In this document: piece by piece, positions 38,252-47,961 of the stretch | Layout of the letters: each line of letters begins with the position of its first letter | Numbering within the stretch: the first letter of the stretch is position 1 | Assembly (NCBI RefSeq): GCF_004769665.1 | Contig: NZ_RQGG01000013.1 | Coordinates: forward strand, 316,674 to 380,673 | Direction: 5' to 3' | Source: Leptospira kemamanensis | GTDB lineage: Bacteria > Spirochaetota > Leptospiria > Leptospirales > Leptospiraceae | DNA: 64,000 nt | Notes under the pieces: generated by a model | Told to the model about the DNA's origin: nothing | Seen by the model: the letters and a program-made list of their open reading frames with translations, nothing else | Databases searched by the model: none | Position numbers and translations under genes: made by a program

Positions 38252-39859
38252 ATGAATCATTTAGATGAAAGAAAACAAACACTGAAACAGTTAGAATCCA
38301 CCCAGTATGATATTTTGATTTTGGGTGGTGGTGCCACAGGTTCTGGAACGGCCCTCGATGCCAGTCTCCGAGGATACAAAGTAGCGCTTCTGGAAAAGGG
38401 AGACTTTTCCCAAGGGACAAGTTCTCGTTCCACAAAACTCATCCATGGTGGAGTAAGGTACCTAGCACAGTTTCATTTTAAGTTGATCTACGAAGCATTG
38501 TCAGAACGAAAACGCCTTCTCACAAACGCACCCCATCTGGTAAAACCACTCCAATTTGTGTTACCAACCTATGTTTGGTGGGAAAAACCATTTTATTCCA
38601 TTGGGCTTACGATGTATGATCTTCTTGCAGGAAAGTCGATTGTCCCAGGACACGAACGGATCTCCAAAGCAACAGCTCTTGATTATTTTGCCTCCCTCAA
38701 AAAACAAAACCTAAAGGGTGGTATTTCTTATTACGATGCCCAGTTCAATGATGCAAGGCTTAATGTAACAACCGTTCGTGCTGCCAAAGAAAGTGGAGCA
38801 GACATTGTATCCCGAATCGAAGTTACTTCCTTTCTCAAAGATACTAGTGGAAAAATCATTGGTGTGACTGCCAAAGATTCTCTCACGAAAAAGACCGTTT
38901 CCATCAATGCGAAAGTAGTCGCAAATACCACTGGAGTTTGGATTGATTCCCTTCGCAAACTTGATGATCCAAAGGCAGAGAATGTCCTTGCACCGAGCCA
39001 AGGAATCCACCTCGTATTTGACAAAGAAAAACTCCCCTGCCGGACCGCGATGATCATTCCCAAAACTGCCGATGGCAGAGTTGTGTTTGTCATCCCATGG
39101 GAAGGAAAAGTGCTTCTCGGAACCACCGACACACCGATCCAAAAAATCGAAGACGAACCTCTTCCCTTACAATCGGAAGTGGAATTTTTACTCCAAACAG
39201 GAAATGATTATTTAGATACCAAATTGACGAAAGACGACATCGAATCGGTGTTTAGTGGTCTACGTCCTCTCATTTCAACAGGTGATAAAAAAGACACCAA
39301 ATCCATCTCCAGAGAAGAAGCAATCTTAGTCTCCGAATCGGGACTTGTGACTATGTCCGGTGGAAAATGGTCAACGTTTCGTAAAATGGCAGAAGACCTA
39401 ACGGATAAACTCATCTCCGTTGGAAAATTACCTTCCAAGATGAAGTGTTTTACCGCTAGTTTTGCCTTCCCAGGAGCAGATGGATATAGCAAACACCTCG
39501 TAGCAAAAATCCAAACCATGTACGACCTTTCCTATGAAACAGCCGTTCGTTTGGTAGATGCTTATGGCGGAGAAGTCCCAATGATCCTTGGGAAAAAACC
39601 AAAAGAAATCAAAAAAGGTTCAGGTTATTTTGCAGAAGAGATCAAACATTTTGTGAAAAAGGAATTTGCACTTTCTGTTTCGGATGTTCTCGCAAGACGA
39701 TGGAGAGCAGTCTTCCTTGATTTAAAACTCGCAGAATCACTAGCGGCTCCTGTAGCAACTGTGCTTGCAAAAGAACTTGGATGGAAGGAAACCGAAAAAA
39801 AATCTTCTTTAAACGAACTCTTAAAACAAATTAAAGATTTAAAGAAAACCATCGCTTAA
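38252..39859 (+). CDS. glpD: Glycerol-3-phosphate dehydrogenase (FAD-dependent)
   Basis: 535 residues. N-terminal FAD Rossmann motif DILILGGGATGSGTALDAS, the TSSRSTKLIHGGVRYL substrate segment, and the GlpD core (TFRKMAEDL, FSGLRPLI). A C-terminal helical cap extends to ~530 and ends in a Lys-rich tail. It oxidises glycerol-3-phosphate to dihydroxyacetone phosphate at the membrane, feeding electrons to quinone. Leptospira takes most of its carbon from fatty acids, so it may also serve lipid backbone turnover. No glpK or glpF is adjacent. Confidence 0.93.
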   Translation: MNHLDERKQTLKQLESTQYDILILGGGATGSGTALDASLRGYKVALLEKGDFSQGTSSRSTKLIHGGVRYLAQFHFKLIYEALSERKRLLTNAPHLVKPLQFVLPTYVWWEKPFYSIGLTMYDLLAGKSIVPGHERISKATALDYFASLKKQNLKGGISYYDAQFNDARLNVTTVRAAKESGADIVSRIEVTSFLKDTSGKIIGVTAKDSLTKKTVSINAKVVANTTGVWIDSLRKLDDPKAENVLAPSQGIHLVFDKEKLPCRTAMIIPKTADGRVVFVIPWEGKVLLGTTDTPIQKIEDEPLPLQSEVEFLLQTGNDYLDTKLTKDDIESVFSGLRPLISTGDKKDTKSISREEAILVSESGLVTMSGGKWSTFRKMAEDLTDKLISVGKLPSKMKCFTASFAFPGADGYSKHLVAKIQTMYDLSYETAVRLVDAYGGEVPMILGKKPKEIKKGSGYFAEEIKHFVKKEFALSVSDVLARRWRAVFLDLKLAESLAAPVATVLAKELGWKETEKKSSLNELLKQIKDLKKTIA

Positions 39860-39868
39860 CGCGATGGT
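39848..39868 (+). terminator. Hairpin overlapping the glpD stop codon
   Basis: ACCATCGC (39848-39855) and GCGATGGT (39861-39868) form a perfect 8-base-pair stem whose 5-base loop contains the TAA stop. No T-run follows, so it may be a weak terminator or 3'-end protector of the glpD message. Confidence 0.45.
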
Positions 39869-39969
39869 AGGTGGAATTTGGGGTAAGTATGAATCGGATT
39901 ACACGAACCGCTTGCAATCACATTGGCATTCCCTAAGCTTTGTTTCCAATCAAACCTGTCTTTTTAAAA

Positions 39970-41034
39970 CTACTTCGGAATCGGAAGTTCGTAATGATAA
40001 AACGTCCGGCCTGTTTCCTTTTCCTTTAAAACAAAGAGAAAATGCGTTTTGGGTTGGTAGACTTCCGAAAACTTGGTTCCGAGTTTCGTTTTGAAGTTTT
40101 CATAGTCTTCGTCTCCCACTTCCGCACGTTTGAAAATCCAAGATATATTTCGTTCGATTCCACCGTTATCAAAATAACTTAAGTTGATCTCGAGACCCTC
40201 TTCTGTTGATTGTAAGATAGTGTAAGTGCCGATGATGGAAGGTAAAAAACCAGTGGGATCCCCTTCTCCATACATCTCCGAAAAACTAAAAGTTTGGTCA
40301 GGTTTAAAAAAAACAGGAAGCACGGTTCCTTGGTCATAAAACAAAATGGTTCCCTTGGCATTAGCTAAAACCAATTGTTTGAAACCGTATGCATGTCGTT
40401 CGGCTTTGCCAAACTGAGTGATGGTTCGTTTGATTTTATCAAAGGAAACCCAAGGGTAAACAACAAACCCTTCTTTTTTCACTTCCCCCATTTTTACCTC
40501 AGACAAACAAACTCGGCCCGTGTTTCCATGTCCGTAGGTTTCGAGAATTTCAAACCGAATCACATTCCCCGAGAATGTAGTATCCAAATCCACAACAGAC
40601 AAACCTGATTTTCCAAATTTGCCTTTGCTTAGTTCGATATCTTTTGTGTGGTCTTCTTTTAATTTGTTTTTGGAATCGTTTTTCTCCATCCAATAGGAAG
40701 AGACACGAAGTTTTTTTACTAAATCATTGGCTTTCCAATCATTGACAGACCGATGGAATCCATTTAGCAACTGCAAGGCGGAAAAACGAGTATTGTTTGA
40801 TAAAAAAATAGTAAACCCTGAACCCACTTCTTTGGCACTGGCACAAAAAGCTGTGCCATACTTATCATCGAGAGCAAATTCTGGGCTGTATTTCCAAGGT
40901 TCTTCGGGACTCACTTGACCCACACTTTGAGTTTTGTCATAGTCCAACTGGGTTTCTGATTTTTGGCAGTGTAGGACCAAACAGGAAAAGAGTAACGTAG
41001 CAAACCCTTTCCGAAAGGAATGTTGAATGTCCAT
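39970..41034 (-). CDS. Predicted lipoprotein with discoidin/NADase-type glycan-binding-like region
   Basis: 354 residues from ATG 41034. The start MDIQHSFRKGFATLLFSCLVLHC fits a spirochaetal lipoprotein signal peptide with the lipidated Cys at residue 23 (LVLHC), so it should be anchored in a membrane. A frame extending to 41130 would put the lipobox too far in. The segment after the Cys (~45-170: PWKYSPEFALDDKYGTAFC, GFTIFLSNN, IRFEILETYGHGNTGRVCLSEV) resembles the F5/8 C-type or NADase-type carbohydrate-binding domains common in Leptospira lipoproteins. The C-terminal ~160 residues are unrecognised. Divergent neighbour of glpD (convergent ends 110 bases apart). Confidence 0.75.
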   Translation of the reverse strand: MDIQHSFRKGFATLLFSCLVLHCQKSETQLDYDKTQSVGQVSPEEPWKYSPEFALDDKYGTAFCASAKEVGSGFTIFLSNNTRFSALQLLNGFHRSVNDWKANDLVKKLRVSSYWMEKNDSKNKLKEDHTKDIELSKGKFGKSGLSVVDLDTTFSGNVIRFEILETYGHGNTGRVCLSEVKMGEVKKEGFVVYPWVSFDKIKRTITQFGKAERHAYGFKQLVLANAKGTILFYDQGTVLPVFFKPDQTFSFSEMYGEGDPTGFLPSIIGTYTILQSTEEGLEINLSYFDNGGIERNISWIFKRAEVGDEDYENFKTKLGTKFSEVYQPKTHFLFVLKEKETGRTFYHYELPIPK

Positions 41035-41187
41035 TTTTAAAAAACGAAGTAAAAACTGCCGGAGGCAAAAAGAAGAGGTATCAGACGGAAAACGGAAACA
41101 AAATCGATTTCGAAACAAAAAGAGATCCATGGACTTTCCAAACCATGAATCTCTTCCAAAGACCGATCAAGCGAAAAACGATTTCGA

Positions 41188-42960
41188 TTAATCGATATAG
41201 TCTTTTAGTTTTTTGGATCGGCTTGGGTGACGAAGTCTTCTGAGAGCTTTTGCTTCAATTTGACGAATCCGTTCCCGAGTCACTTTGAATTGGTAACCCA
41301 CTTCTTCCAGTGTTTGCGCATACCCATCATCCAAACCAAATCGCATCCGAATCACTTTTTGTTCACGAGCAGGAAGTGTTTGTAACACTTGTCTAATTTG
41401 TTCGGAAAGGATTGAAGACGCCGCAGAGTTCAATGGTGAGATTACTTCTTTGTCTTCGATAAAATCTCCGAGTTCTGAATCTTCTTCCGAACCCACTGGA
41501 ATCTCGAGTGAAATTGGTTCTCTTGCTACGTTTTTTACAGCCTTTACTTTTTGTACAGGCCATCCAAGACGTTCAGCAATTTCATCATTGGACGGATCGC
41601 GACCAAACTCTTGCACAAAGAGTCGAGTTTCCCGGATCACTTTGTTTACCTGTTCAATCATGTGAACTGGAACACGGATCGTACGAGCTTGGTCGGAGAT
41701 CGCACGAGTGATGGCTTGTCTGATCCACCAAGTCGCGTAAGTGGAAAACTTATACCCTTTTTTGTATTCAAACTTATCTACGGCACGTATGAGACCAATG
41801 TTTCCTTCTTGGATAAGGTCAAAGAAATGCATTCCACGGTTAGCATATCGTTTTGCAATGGAGACCACCAAACGGAGGTTTGCTCGCACAAGTTCTCGTT
41901 TGGCTTGTGCAATTTCCCTTTCCCCTTTGATGATTTTTTCACCCCAGTCTTTGATTTCCCCAACAGGAGAACCAGCTTCCTGCTCCATACGACGGAGTTT
42001 CCGTTCATTGTTACGAATGTCTTTGATGACTTCTCTGACTTCATCAATGTCACAACCCATCATCTTTTCGATTTCATCTAAGTTTTCATTTTTTTCGATG
42101 AAACGGTTGAGGGCTTTGATTTCCCGAACGTCATGACCGTATTTTGCTTTGATCTTCAGGAAATGTTTTTCAATTTCCTTAACACGGAAGACCATCGACT
42201 TAATCTTTTGAGAGATCTTTTGGATTTCTTTTTGAGAAACACCAATTTTACGAATGGCTTCATCGATTTTGCCCGTAGACATATCGATTTTTTCTTTGAG
42301 TTCTTTGAACTTCTTAGAATTTTCAGAATACTTACGAATGCGGTTTGTGGATTCGTTGAGAACTTTTTCATCCTGTTGGATGAGTTCCATGTTTTCAAAA
42401 AATACTTTTTCTAATTTGTCCGCTTGCTCTTGGTTGAGTGCGTACATTTTGTCCACTTTCACCAAGTCATAAACTTTGATTTTTTTGGACTTAATTTTCG
42501 GAATGAGTTTAGCAAAGTTTTGGCGGAGGATCGAAGAACTTAAAATCGTTTCTTCAATGATTTTTTCACCCTTCTCAATCCGTTTGGCAAGAAACACTTC
42601 TGTTTCCCCAGAGATCAATGAAACCTTACCAATTTCTTTTAAATAAAGCCGAATCGGATCCTCAGAACTCGATGAAACACTGGACTCTCTTTTTTTACGT
42701 GCCGGTTTTTCCTTTGTTTCTTTGGTAGTTTCTTCTTTAGTCGTTGTAAGAGAACTGGATTCTTCCAAAGATTTTTTGGAATACTCCTCTACGATTTCAA
42801 TCCCCATCTCGTGTAACAAGGTGAAGACATCGTCAATCTTTTCGGAGTTTAGAATTTTATCCGGTAGTATTTCATTGATCTCATCATACGATACCTCTCG
42901 GTTTGCTTTTCCGATGGAGATAATCTTTTGTACTTCTGGTAGGCTTGCTAGATTTTCCAT
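41188..42960 (-). CDS. rpoD: RNA polymerase primary sigma factor RpoD
   Basis: 590 residues. Region 1.1-like N-terminus, region 1.2 [11 protein letters not shown], a long charged non-conserved region (~165-330), then the diagnostic core: [21 protein letters not shown] (2.1-2.2), [18 protein letters not shown] (2.3-2.4), region 3, and region 4 helix-turn-helix [29 protein letters not shown]. It recognises housekeeping promoters. It is the last gene of rpsU-yqeY-dnaG-rpoD, 16 bases after dnaG. A weak CGATT/AATCG stem with TTTTT follows the stop. Confidence 0.97.
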   Translation of the reverse strand: MENLASLPEVQKIISIGKANREVSYDEINEILPDKILNSEKIDDVFTLLHEMGIEIVEEYSKKSLEESSSLTTTKEETTKETKEKPARKKRESSVSSSSEDPIRLYLKEIGKVSLISGETEVFLAKRIEKGEKIIEETILSSSILRQNFAKLIPKIKSKKIKVYDLVKVDKMYALNQEQADKLEKVFFENMELIQQDEKVLNESTNRIRKYSENSKKFKELKEKIDMSTGKIDEAIRKIGVSQKEIQKISQKIKSMVFRVKEIEKHFLKIKAKYGHDVREIKALNRFIEKNENLDEIEKMMGCDIDEVREVIKDIRNNERKLRRMEQEAGSPVGEIKDWGEKIIKGEREIAQAKRELVRANLRLVVSIAKRYANRGMHFFDLIQEGNIGLIRAVDKFEYKKGYKFSTYATWWIRQAITRAISDQARTIRVPVHMIEQVNKVIRETRLFVQEFGRDPSNDEIAERLGWPVQKVKAVKNVAREPISLEIPVGSEEDSELGDFIEDKEVISPLNSAASSILSEQIRQVLQTLPAREQKVIRMRFGLDDGYAQTLEEVGYQFKVTRERIRQIEAKALRRLRHPSRSKKLKDYID

Positions 42961-42976
42961 TCTACCTTTATCCTCT

Positions 42977-44788
42977 TTAGACTTCTAACGTTTGGATCGT
43001 TCTGAGATACACTGATCTCTTATTTTTTTCACTTTTCAAAAGTGAAAGTTCTGACAGTAGATTGTTCTTTTCTTCAATCGTTAAGTCAGGTTTGGCCATT
43101 TCTTTGACAAGTTCTTCCATCCTTGCGTCATCCAACAAATCCGCATGGTAAAGAAACATCGCTTTAAATGTAGCTGGGGTTACTGATACATCGGCCGAAA
43201 AATGTTCAGCAATTAGTCCCAGGTATTCCGAAGGAATTTCTTCCCTCGAAAGTATTTCTGCAGCTGTTAGGTTCTCATTCTGCAAATACTTTGTATATAA
43301 ATAGTCCCAAAAAAAGGCAGATACCTCATCACGAAACTCAAGTGATAACAAATCATCAGCAAAACTGAAAAGTTCCAAATTTTGGATGAGCATTGCGATC
43401 ATTTTCCGTTCACAAATTAAAACCGGAGAGGGTTTCCCTGGTTTTTGTGGTAAACGGTCTTTCTTAGTATCGACAACCGAAGGGGTCGAAGTTACACCTG
43501 GTTTCCCACGAAAGTCCTGAAAAAGCGAAGAAAAGGAAAGTCCAAGTTGGCGTGCACCCTCTTCCAAATAGACCTGTTTGTCGGTTTCCTTCTCCATCGG
43601 TTTCAAGAATTCGAAGAGTTTTTTGACTCCAGCTTGTTTTTCTTCTGCAAGAGATGTAGGTCCCGCTCCACCGAGGATTTCTCGGATCATAAATTGGGAA
43701 GCAGGTGCAGCTCCTTCGAGTATATCCCTGATTTCTTGTTTGTTATGATGGAGAGAATAATCAAAAGGATCTTTTCCTTCTGGGATATGACACACTTTGA
43801 CTACCACTCCTTCTTTGGAGAGAAGGTTTACCGCGCGAAAAGCTCCTTTGGTTCCTGCTTTATCAGAATCCATCATTAAGTACACTTTGTCCGCCATGTT
43901 TTTTAAAATCCGTACATGGCCTTCCGTAAATCCAGTTCCGAGAGGGGCGACGACAAACTCAATACCTTTGCGGAAGAGTCCAATGGCGTCAAACACACCT
44001 TCTACGATGACAGCTTCTCTTGTTTTTCGAATGCTATCTTGAGATAAGTTTAAATTATAAAATGTGCGACTTTTATCATAAATAAGAGAATTAGGACTAT
44101 TGATGTATTTTGCTTCTTCCGATTCACCAAGAATCCTACCGGAAAACGCAATCACTCTTCCTCTTGTATCAATCACAGGGAACATGATCCGATTTCGGAA
44201 AAAATCATATGGATCTTTGTTTTGGTCTTGGCGTTTTAAAAGACCCAATTGTTCCCCAAGTTTGACTTCTGCTTCCGTTTTGAACAACTCTCCTCGTAAA
44301 TTCCCAAATCCAGGAAGCCCATATCCAATTTTAAACACTTTTAAATCTTCCGAATACAAACCTCTGGATTCCAGATACTTTAACGCTAGTTCGCCGGCAG
44401 ATGTATTTAAATTATTTTGAAAGTATTCGAGAGCTTTTTGGGAGATTTGGTAGAGTGCTTCTTTTTTTCGTTCTGATTCTTCCTCTTCCTTGGTTCGTTC
44501 TACAAGGGGAATTCCAGAATAATCAGAAAGGATTTCTAAAGATTTGAGAAAGTCTACCTTTTGGTAGTCCATCACAAATCGAAATAAATCACCAGATGCC
44601 TTACAACCAAAACAGTGGTAAAATCCACCTTCTGCATTTACATTGAATGAGGGAGTTTTTTCGTTATGAAAGGGACAAATGCCAACTAGGTTCCTACCCA
44701 TACGGCGCAAAGGAACAAATCGGTTGATATAGGAGTCAATGGAGACTTCTCTGCGAACTCTTTCTTTAAAACTTTGGTAAGGATTCAC
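42977..44788 (-). CDS. dnaG: DNA primase DnaG
   Basis: 603 residues. N-terminal zinc-binding domain ([11 protein letters not shown]...[12 protein letters not shown]), the RNA-polymerase basic region ([22 protein letters not shown]), the TOPRIM fold with [10 protein letters not shown] and [10 protein letters not shown] metal-binding acidic residues, and a C-terminal helicase-binding helical domain. It lays down RNA primers for replication with DnaB. Central gene of the macromolecular synthesis cluster. Confidence 0.96.
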   Translation of the reverse strand: MNPYQSFKERVRREVSIDSYINRFVPLRRMGRNLVGICPFHNEKTPSFNVNAEGGFYHCFGCKASGDLFRFVMDYQKVDFLKSLEILSDYSGIPLVERTKEEEESERKKEALYQISQKALEYFQNNLNTSAGELALKYLESRGLYSEDLKVFKIGYGLPGFGNLRGELFKTEAEVKLGEQLGLLKRQDQNKDPYDFFRNRIMFPVIDTRGRVIAFSGRILGESEEAKYINSPNSLIYDKSRTFYNLNLSQDSIRKTREAVIVEGVFDAIGLFRKGIEFVVAPLGTGFTEGHVRILKNMADKVYLMMDSDKAGTKGAFRAVNLLSKEGVVVKVCHIPEGKDPFDYSLHHNKQEIRDILEGAAPASQFMIREILGGAGPTSLAEEKQAGVKKLFEFLKPMEKETDKQVYLEEGARQLGLSFSSLFQDFRGKPGVTSTPSVVDTKKDRLPQKPGKPSPVLICERKMIAMLIQNLELFSFADDLLSLEFRDEVSAFFWDYLYTKYLQNENLTAAEILSREEIPSEYLGLIAEHFSADVSVTPATFKAMFLYHADLLDDARMEELVKEMAKPDLTIEEKNNLLSELSLLKSEKNKRSVYLRTIQTLEV

Positions 44789-44800
44789 AGTTTGGTAATT

Positions 44801-45256
44801 TTAACGGGCGCTAAGTGCTTGTTTAACGAGGGTGGATACCTTGGAGCCGTCTATATTTTGTCCTTTAAATTTTGCCATTACATTCCCCATCACTTTTCCC
44901 ATATCTTGAGGTCCTACAGCACCGAGTGTCACCACTGCTTCACCGATTGCTAAATTGATTTCTTCTTCGGAAACTTCTTTTGGAATATAACGGGAGATGA
45001 TCTCTGCTTCCTCAATTTCCTTACTCGACAGATCGGGACGATTCGCTTTGTCGTATTCCACAGCGGTGTCTTTTCTTCGTTTGTAATTGGTTTTGAGGAT
45101 CTGCATCACTGCAGTGTCCGAAAGTTCGGACGCACCGGTTTTCGTTAATTCATATTGAATTTCTGCTTTGATCAGACGTAAGGTGCCGAGGACTGTTTCA
45201 TCCTTGGCTTTTAACGCCGTTTTTAGATCGGTACTGATCGTCTCTTGCAGGGTCAT
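44801..45256 (-). CDS. yqeY: GatB/YqeY domain protein
   Basis: 151 residues, matching the YqeY family throughout (ISTDLKTALKAKDETVLGTLRLIKAEI, SRYIPKEVSEEEI, GAVGPQDMGKVMGNVMAKFKGQNIDG). The domain is related to the tRNA-binding tail of GatB, and a tRNA-related role is likely but unproven. Between rpsU (19 bases) and dnaG (12 bases), as in many bacteria. Confidence 0.92.
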   Translation of the reverse strand: MTLQETISTDLKTALKAKDETVLGTLRLIKAEIQYELTKTGASELSDTAVMQILKTNYKRRKDTAVEYDKANRPDLSSKEIEEAEIISRYIPKEVSEEEINLAIGEAVVTLGAVGPQDMGKVMGNVMAKFKGQNIDGSKVSTLVKQALSAR

Positions 45257-45275
45257 AGGAAAACCGGCTTAAAGA

Positions 45276-45494
45276 TTAAAGTTTATCTTTTTTAGCGAAT
45301 AATCTTTTCTTTTTGTCTCGTTTGCGTTTTGCAGCTTCAACAGCCTTTTTCTTAATCACACTAGGTTTTTCAAAGTATTCACGGCGTTTGATTTCGCTCA
45401 TAATACCAGCATTAGCACAATCTCTTTTGAATCTACGAAGCGCTGCTTCAATGGATTCCCCTTCTTTTAAATAAATCCCTACTTGTGGGGTCAT
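45276..45494 (-). CDS. rpsU: Ribosomal protein S21
   Basis: 72 residues from ATG 45494 (MTPQVGIYLKEGES), with AAGGAC upstream. A TTG at 45500 would add two residues. The family signature is present: IEAALRRFKRDCANAGIMSEIKRREYFEKPS and the Lys/Arg tail. Small-subunit protein that helps mRNA base-pair with 16S rRNA. First gene of the cluster, which carries a promoter-like sequence at 45537-45564. Confidence 0.94.
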   Translation of the reverse strand: MTPQVGIYLKEGESIEAALRRFKRDCANAGIMSEIKRREYFEKPSVIKKKAVEAAKRKRDKKKRLFAKKDKL

Positions 45495-45536
45495 AGACAA
45501 ACAACTGTCCTTTTGTAAAAATGGTCTAGTTTTGAC

Positions 45537-45564
45537 GGTATCGGAAACTGCCCTATCCTGTCAA
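45537..45564 (-). promoter_or_regulatory. Candidate promoter of the rpsU-yqeY-dnaG-rpoD cluster
   Basis: On the minus strand, perfect TTGACA (45559-45564), 16 bases, GATACC (45537-45542). The same segment reads as an imperfect palindrome, TTGACGGTATCGG...CCCTATCCTGTCAA, so it also gives a -35/-10-like match on the plus strand, where no gene is served. Confidence 0.35.
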
Positions 45565-45582
45565 TTCCCCCTAAATTTGCTT

Positions 45583-46407
45583 TTAGAAATTTTCAAGAAA
45601 AATGGAAGAAAATTTGGCATCATCCGCCAACACCTCGGCATCAATCGAAAAAATCTTCAATTTATAGTCCAAAATCAGATGTTTAGACGGAAAGTAAAGG
45701 GAACCAAACCTGTTGTTGGCACCATCCAAGGTTTCCCCTGGACAAAATAAAAAGTAAGAGCGTGGATTCAGTTGAAAATTGAATTCATTGTCTCTTGTTT
45801 CTTTGTGGAGGGTGGCAGTCACTTCTCGTAAAATTTCCTGGCTTTTGATGACTCCCATCGGTTTAAAAAAAGGACTTAGGTCTTGTAAGTGGAAAAAAGC
45901 GATCACTCCCGTTTTGATTTCACCAGAAAATGCTTTTTCCATTCGTTTGCGGATGGGTTCTGTGATGGTTTCGAAATCTAAGATATTTTTTTCACGGAGA
46001 GAGATTCCCGTCGCACAGAACGTCAACACTTGGTTGGAAAGATCTTCCCAGTTTCTCGTAGCTAACTCCATTCCTTTTTCGAGTAAAACCAAAACAAAAA
46101 CAGGAACTTCTCCCTCTGGCAAACGCACAAGAAAAAGTTCTAATTCCTTCCCTCTTTCGGAAAACGTCAAAATGGATTTGGGATCGAGATAAGAAACATT
46201 GCGAATCCAAATTCCAATGGAATCAGCGACTTTCGAACGAATGTTTTCTTCGTTTTCGGTTTGGCCAAATTCGAAGACAAGTTCATTCCCCAAGTAAACC
46301 CAACCCAAATGAGCTCCCACACTGGCAAAACTAAGGCCCAAACGACGGGAATGGTAGTCTGTCATTTGGATGGAAGGAGAAGGACTTAAATGCATAGGTT
46401 CTGTCAT
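45583..46407 (-). CDS. Hypothetical protein, possible degenerate GGDEF-like domain
   Basis: 274 residues, no signal or membrane segment. The C-terminal ~130 residues have a pattern reminiscent of a worn-down diguanylate-cyclase fold (TGVIAFFHLQDLSPFFK, IKSQEILREVTATLHKETRDNEFNFQLNPRSYFLFCPG), but no GGDEF signature is present. The N-terminal half is unrecognised. Divergent from fbp, whose upstream open frame it overlaps. Function unknown; the domain guess is weak. Confidence 0.55.
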   Translation of the reverse strand: MTEPMHLSPSPSIQMTDYHSRRLGLSFASVGAHLGWVYLGNELVFEFGQTENEENIRSKVADSIGIWIRNVSYLDPKSILTFSERGKELELFLVRLPEGEVPVFVLVLLEKGMELATRNWEDLSNQVLTFCATGISLREKNILDFETITEPIRKRMEKAFSGEIKTGVIAFFHLQDLSPFFKPMGVIKSQEILREVTATLHKETRDNEFNFQLNPRSYFLFCPGETLDGANNRFGSLYFPSKHLILDYKLKIFSIDAEVLADDAKFSSIFLENF

Positions 46408-46516
46408 GGAGTTTCTCTGTTACAGTATCGGAAACCAAGGTCTCATTCAAAAGGAGAAAGGATTTGCTCCCTACCCACAACCACAAAAATGGAGTAAAAA
46501 TCACGTCGGGGAAACT

Positions 46517-47548
46517 GTGAACGCAACACCGAAACAAAAAAAACTCATCTCTCTCTCACAATTCATCCTAGAAGAGCAACTCAAAATCCCACATGCTTCC
46601 GGAGAATTCACTGCCCTTCTCAGCCATTTGGTCTATGCCGCAAAAATTGTAGGTCGAGAAGTTCGAAAAGCTGGACTCCTCGATGATATCTTAGGAGCGA
46701 CTGAGGACACCAATGTCCAAGGGGAAACCCAGATGAAACTCGACCAATACGCAGACAATGCCTTCAACCAATCCTTGAAAATCTGCGGTCACCTTTGTGT
46801 GCTTGCCAGTGAAGAACACGAAGCCATCATCCCAATCCCTGGTGGATACAATATTGGAAAGTATACCATGGCAATCGACCCACTCGATGGTTCTTCCAAC
46901 ATTGATACCAATGTCTCCATCGGAACGATATTTTCCATCCACCAACGCCTAGAACCAAATTCCAAAGAACCAGGAACAGAAAGAGACCTATTACAAAAAG
47001 GCCATTTGCAACGCTGTGCGGGATACATCATTTATGGATCCTCCACGATGCTTGTCCTTTCTACGGGAACTGGTGTCTCTGGATTTACCCTCGACCCAAG
47101 TGTGGGTGAATTTTTACTCTCCCACCCCAATATGAAAATGCCAGAGTCAGGGGATATCTATTCGGCTAATGAAGGAAACGCATCCTACTGGTCTCCTGAA
47201 GTACAGTCGTATCTACAAAAAATCAAATCCATCGAAGGCGGAAGAAAACCAAAAACAGCTCGTTACATTGGTTCCCTTGTCGCAGACTTCCACCGAAACC
47301 TTTTGAAAGGGGGAATTTTCCTCTATCCGAACGATACCAAATCAAGCAAATACCCAAATGGAAAACTTCGTTTGTTGTATGAAGCAGCTCCCATGGCGTT
47401 CATTGCAGAACAAGCTGGTGGTATGGCGGTAACTGTCAAAGGAGAACGCATTTTGGATCTCACTCCGAAAGAACTTCATGAAAGAACAACGCTCATTATT
47501 GGTAGCAAAAAGGAAGTAGAAGAATTCCTTACATTTGTTCCGAAATAA
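46517..47548 (+). CDS. fbp: Class I fructose-1,6-bisphosphatase
   Basis: 343 residues from GTG 46517, behind CGGGGA, the expected length. The upstream in-frame 49 codons (from 46370) have no family match and lie in another gene. Signatures: GAT(E)DTNVQGE-type metal-site segment, MAIDPLDGSSNIDTNVSIGTIF, ARYIGSLVADFHRNLLKGGIFLYP, and LLYEAAPMAFIAEQAGG. It removes phosphate from fructose-1,6-bisphosphate in gluconeogenesis, needed by a cell growing on fatty acids. Confidence 0.94.
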   Translation: MNATPKQKKLISLSQFILEEQLKIPHASGEFTALLSHLVYAAKIVGREVRKAGLLDDILGATEDTNVQGETQMKLDQYADNAFNQSLKICGHLCVLASEEHEAIIPIPGGYNIGKYTMAIDPLDGSSNIDTNVSIGTIFSIHQRLEPNSKEPGTERDLLQKGHLQRCAGYIIYGSSTMLVLSTGTGVSGFTLDPSVGEFLLSHPNMKMPESGDIYSANEGNASYWSPEVQSYLQKIKSIEGGRKPKTARYIGSLVADFHRNLLKGGIFLYPNDTKSSKYPNGKLRLLYEAAPMAFIAEQAGGMAVTVKGERILDLTPKELHERTTLIIGSKKEVEEFLTFVPK

Positions 47549-47650
47549 AGTTTCACTAATTTTCGGTTGCACCTCAGAAATTTCTTTCAATAGAAACTGA
47601 GTTCGTATAGTTTTGGCAGAATTAAAAGATTTTTTAGGAGAAAACTTTCG

Positions 47651-47899
47651 ATGAACAAAAAACTACTCGTTTTAATTCTCGGTGTTACTATGGTTTCTGG
47701 ACTTGCATTCTGCAAAAAAGAAGAACCAGTTGTAGAAGAAAAAATGGAAACTGTTGAAGATGCAGCGAAAAAAGTAACTACAGAAGTAGAGAAAAAAGTA
47801 GATGCAGCGGTTAAAACTGCTGAAACAGAAGTTAAGAAAGCAGCGACTGGCGCGATCAAAGACGCAACGAAAGACATTAAAAAACCAGCTGGTTTCTAA
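47651..47899 (+). CDS. Small predicted lipoprotein with repeated amphipathic helix
   Basis: 82 residues after a strong TTAGGAG ribosome site. N-terminal lipoprotein signal MNKKLLVLILGVTMVSGLAFC with lipidated Cys21. The mature part is nearly all Lys, Glu, Ala, Val and Thr, with a loose 11-residue rhythm (EDAAKKVTTEVEKKV DAAVKTAETEVKKAA), typical of an extended amphipathic helix. It is followed at once by a strong terminator, so it is a monocistronic, probably abundant, envelope protein. Family not recognised. Confidence 0.8.
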   Translation: MNKKLLVLILGVTMVSGLAFCKKEEPVVEEKMETVEDAAKKVTTEVEKKVDAAVKTAETEVKKAATGAIKDATKDIKKPAGF

Positions 47900-47921
47900 T
47901 TCTTTCCCAATCTTTTTTGAA

Positions 47922-47958
47922 AAGAAAAAACCAACCGATCTTCGGTTGGTTTTTTTTT
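47922..47958. terminator. Strong bidirectional intrinsic terminator
   Basis: CCAACCGA (47931-47938) and TCGGTTGG (47942-47949) form an 8-base-pair stem with a TCT loop; an A-run precedes and a 9-T run follows. It ends the small lipoprotein transcript and also serves the convergent HD-like gene. Confidence 0.92.
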
Positions 47959-47961
47959 GCC

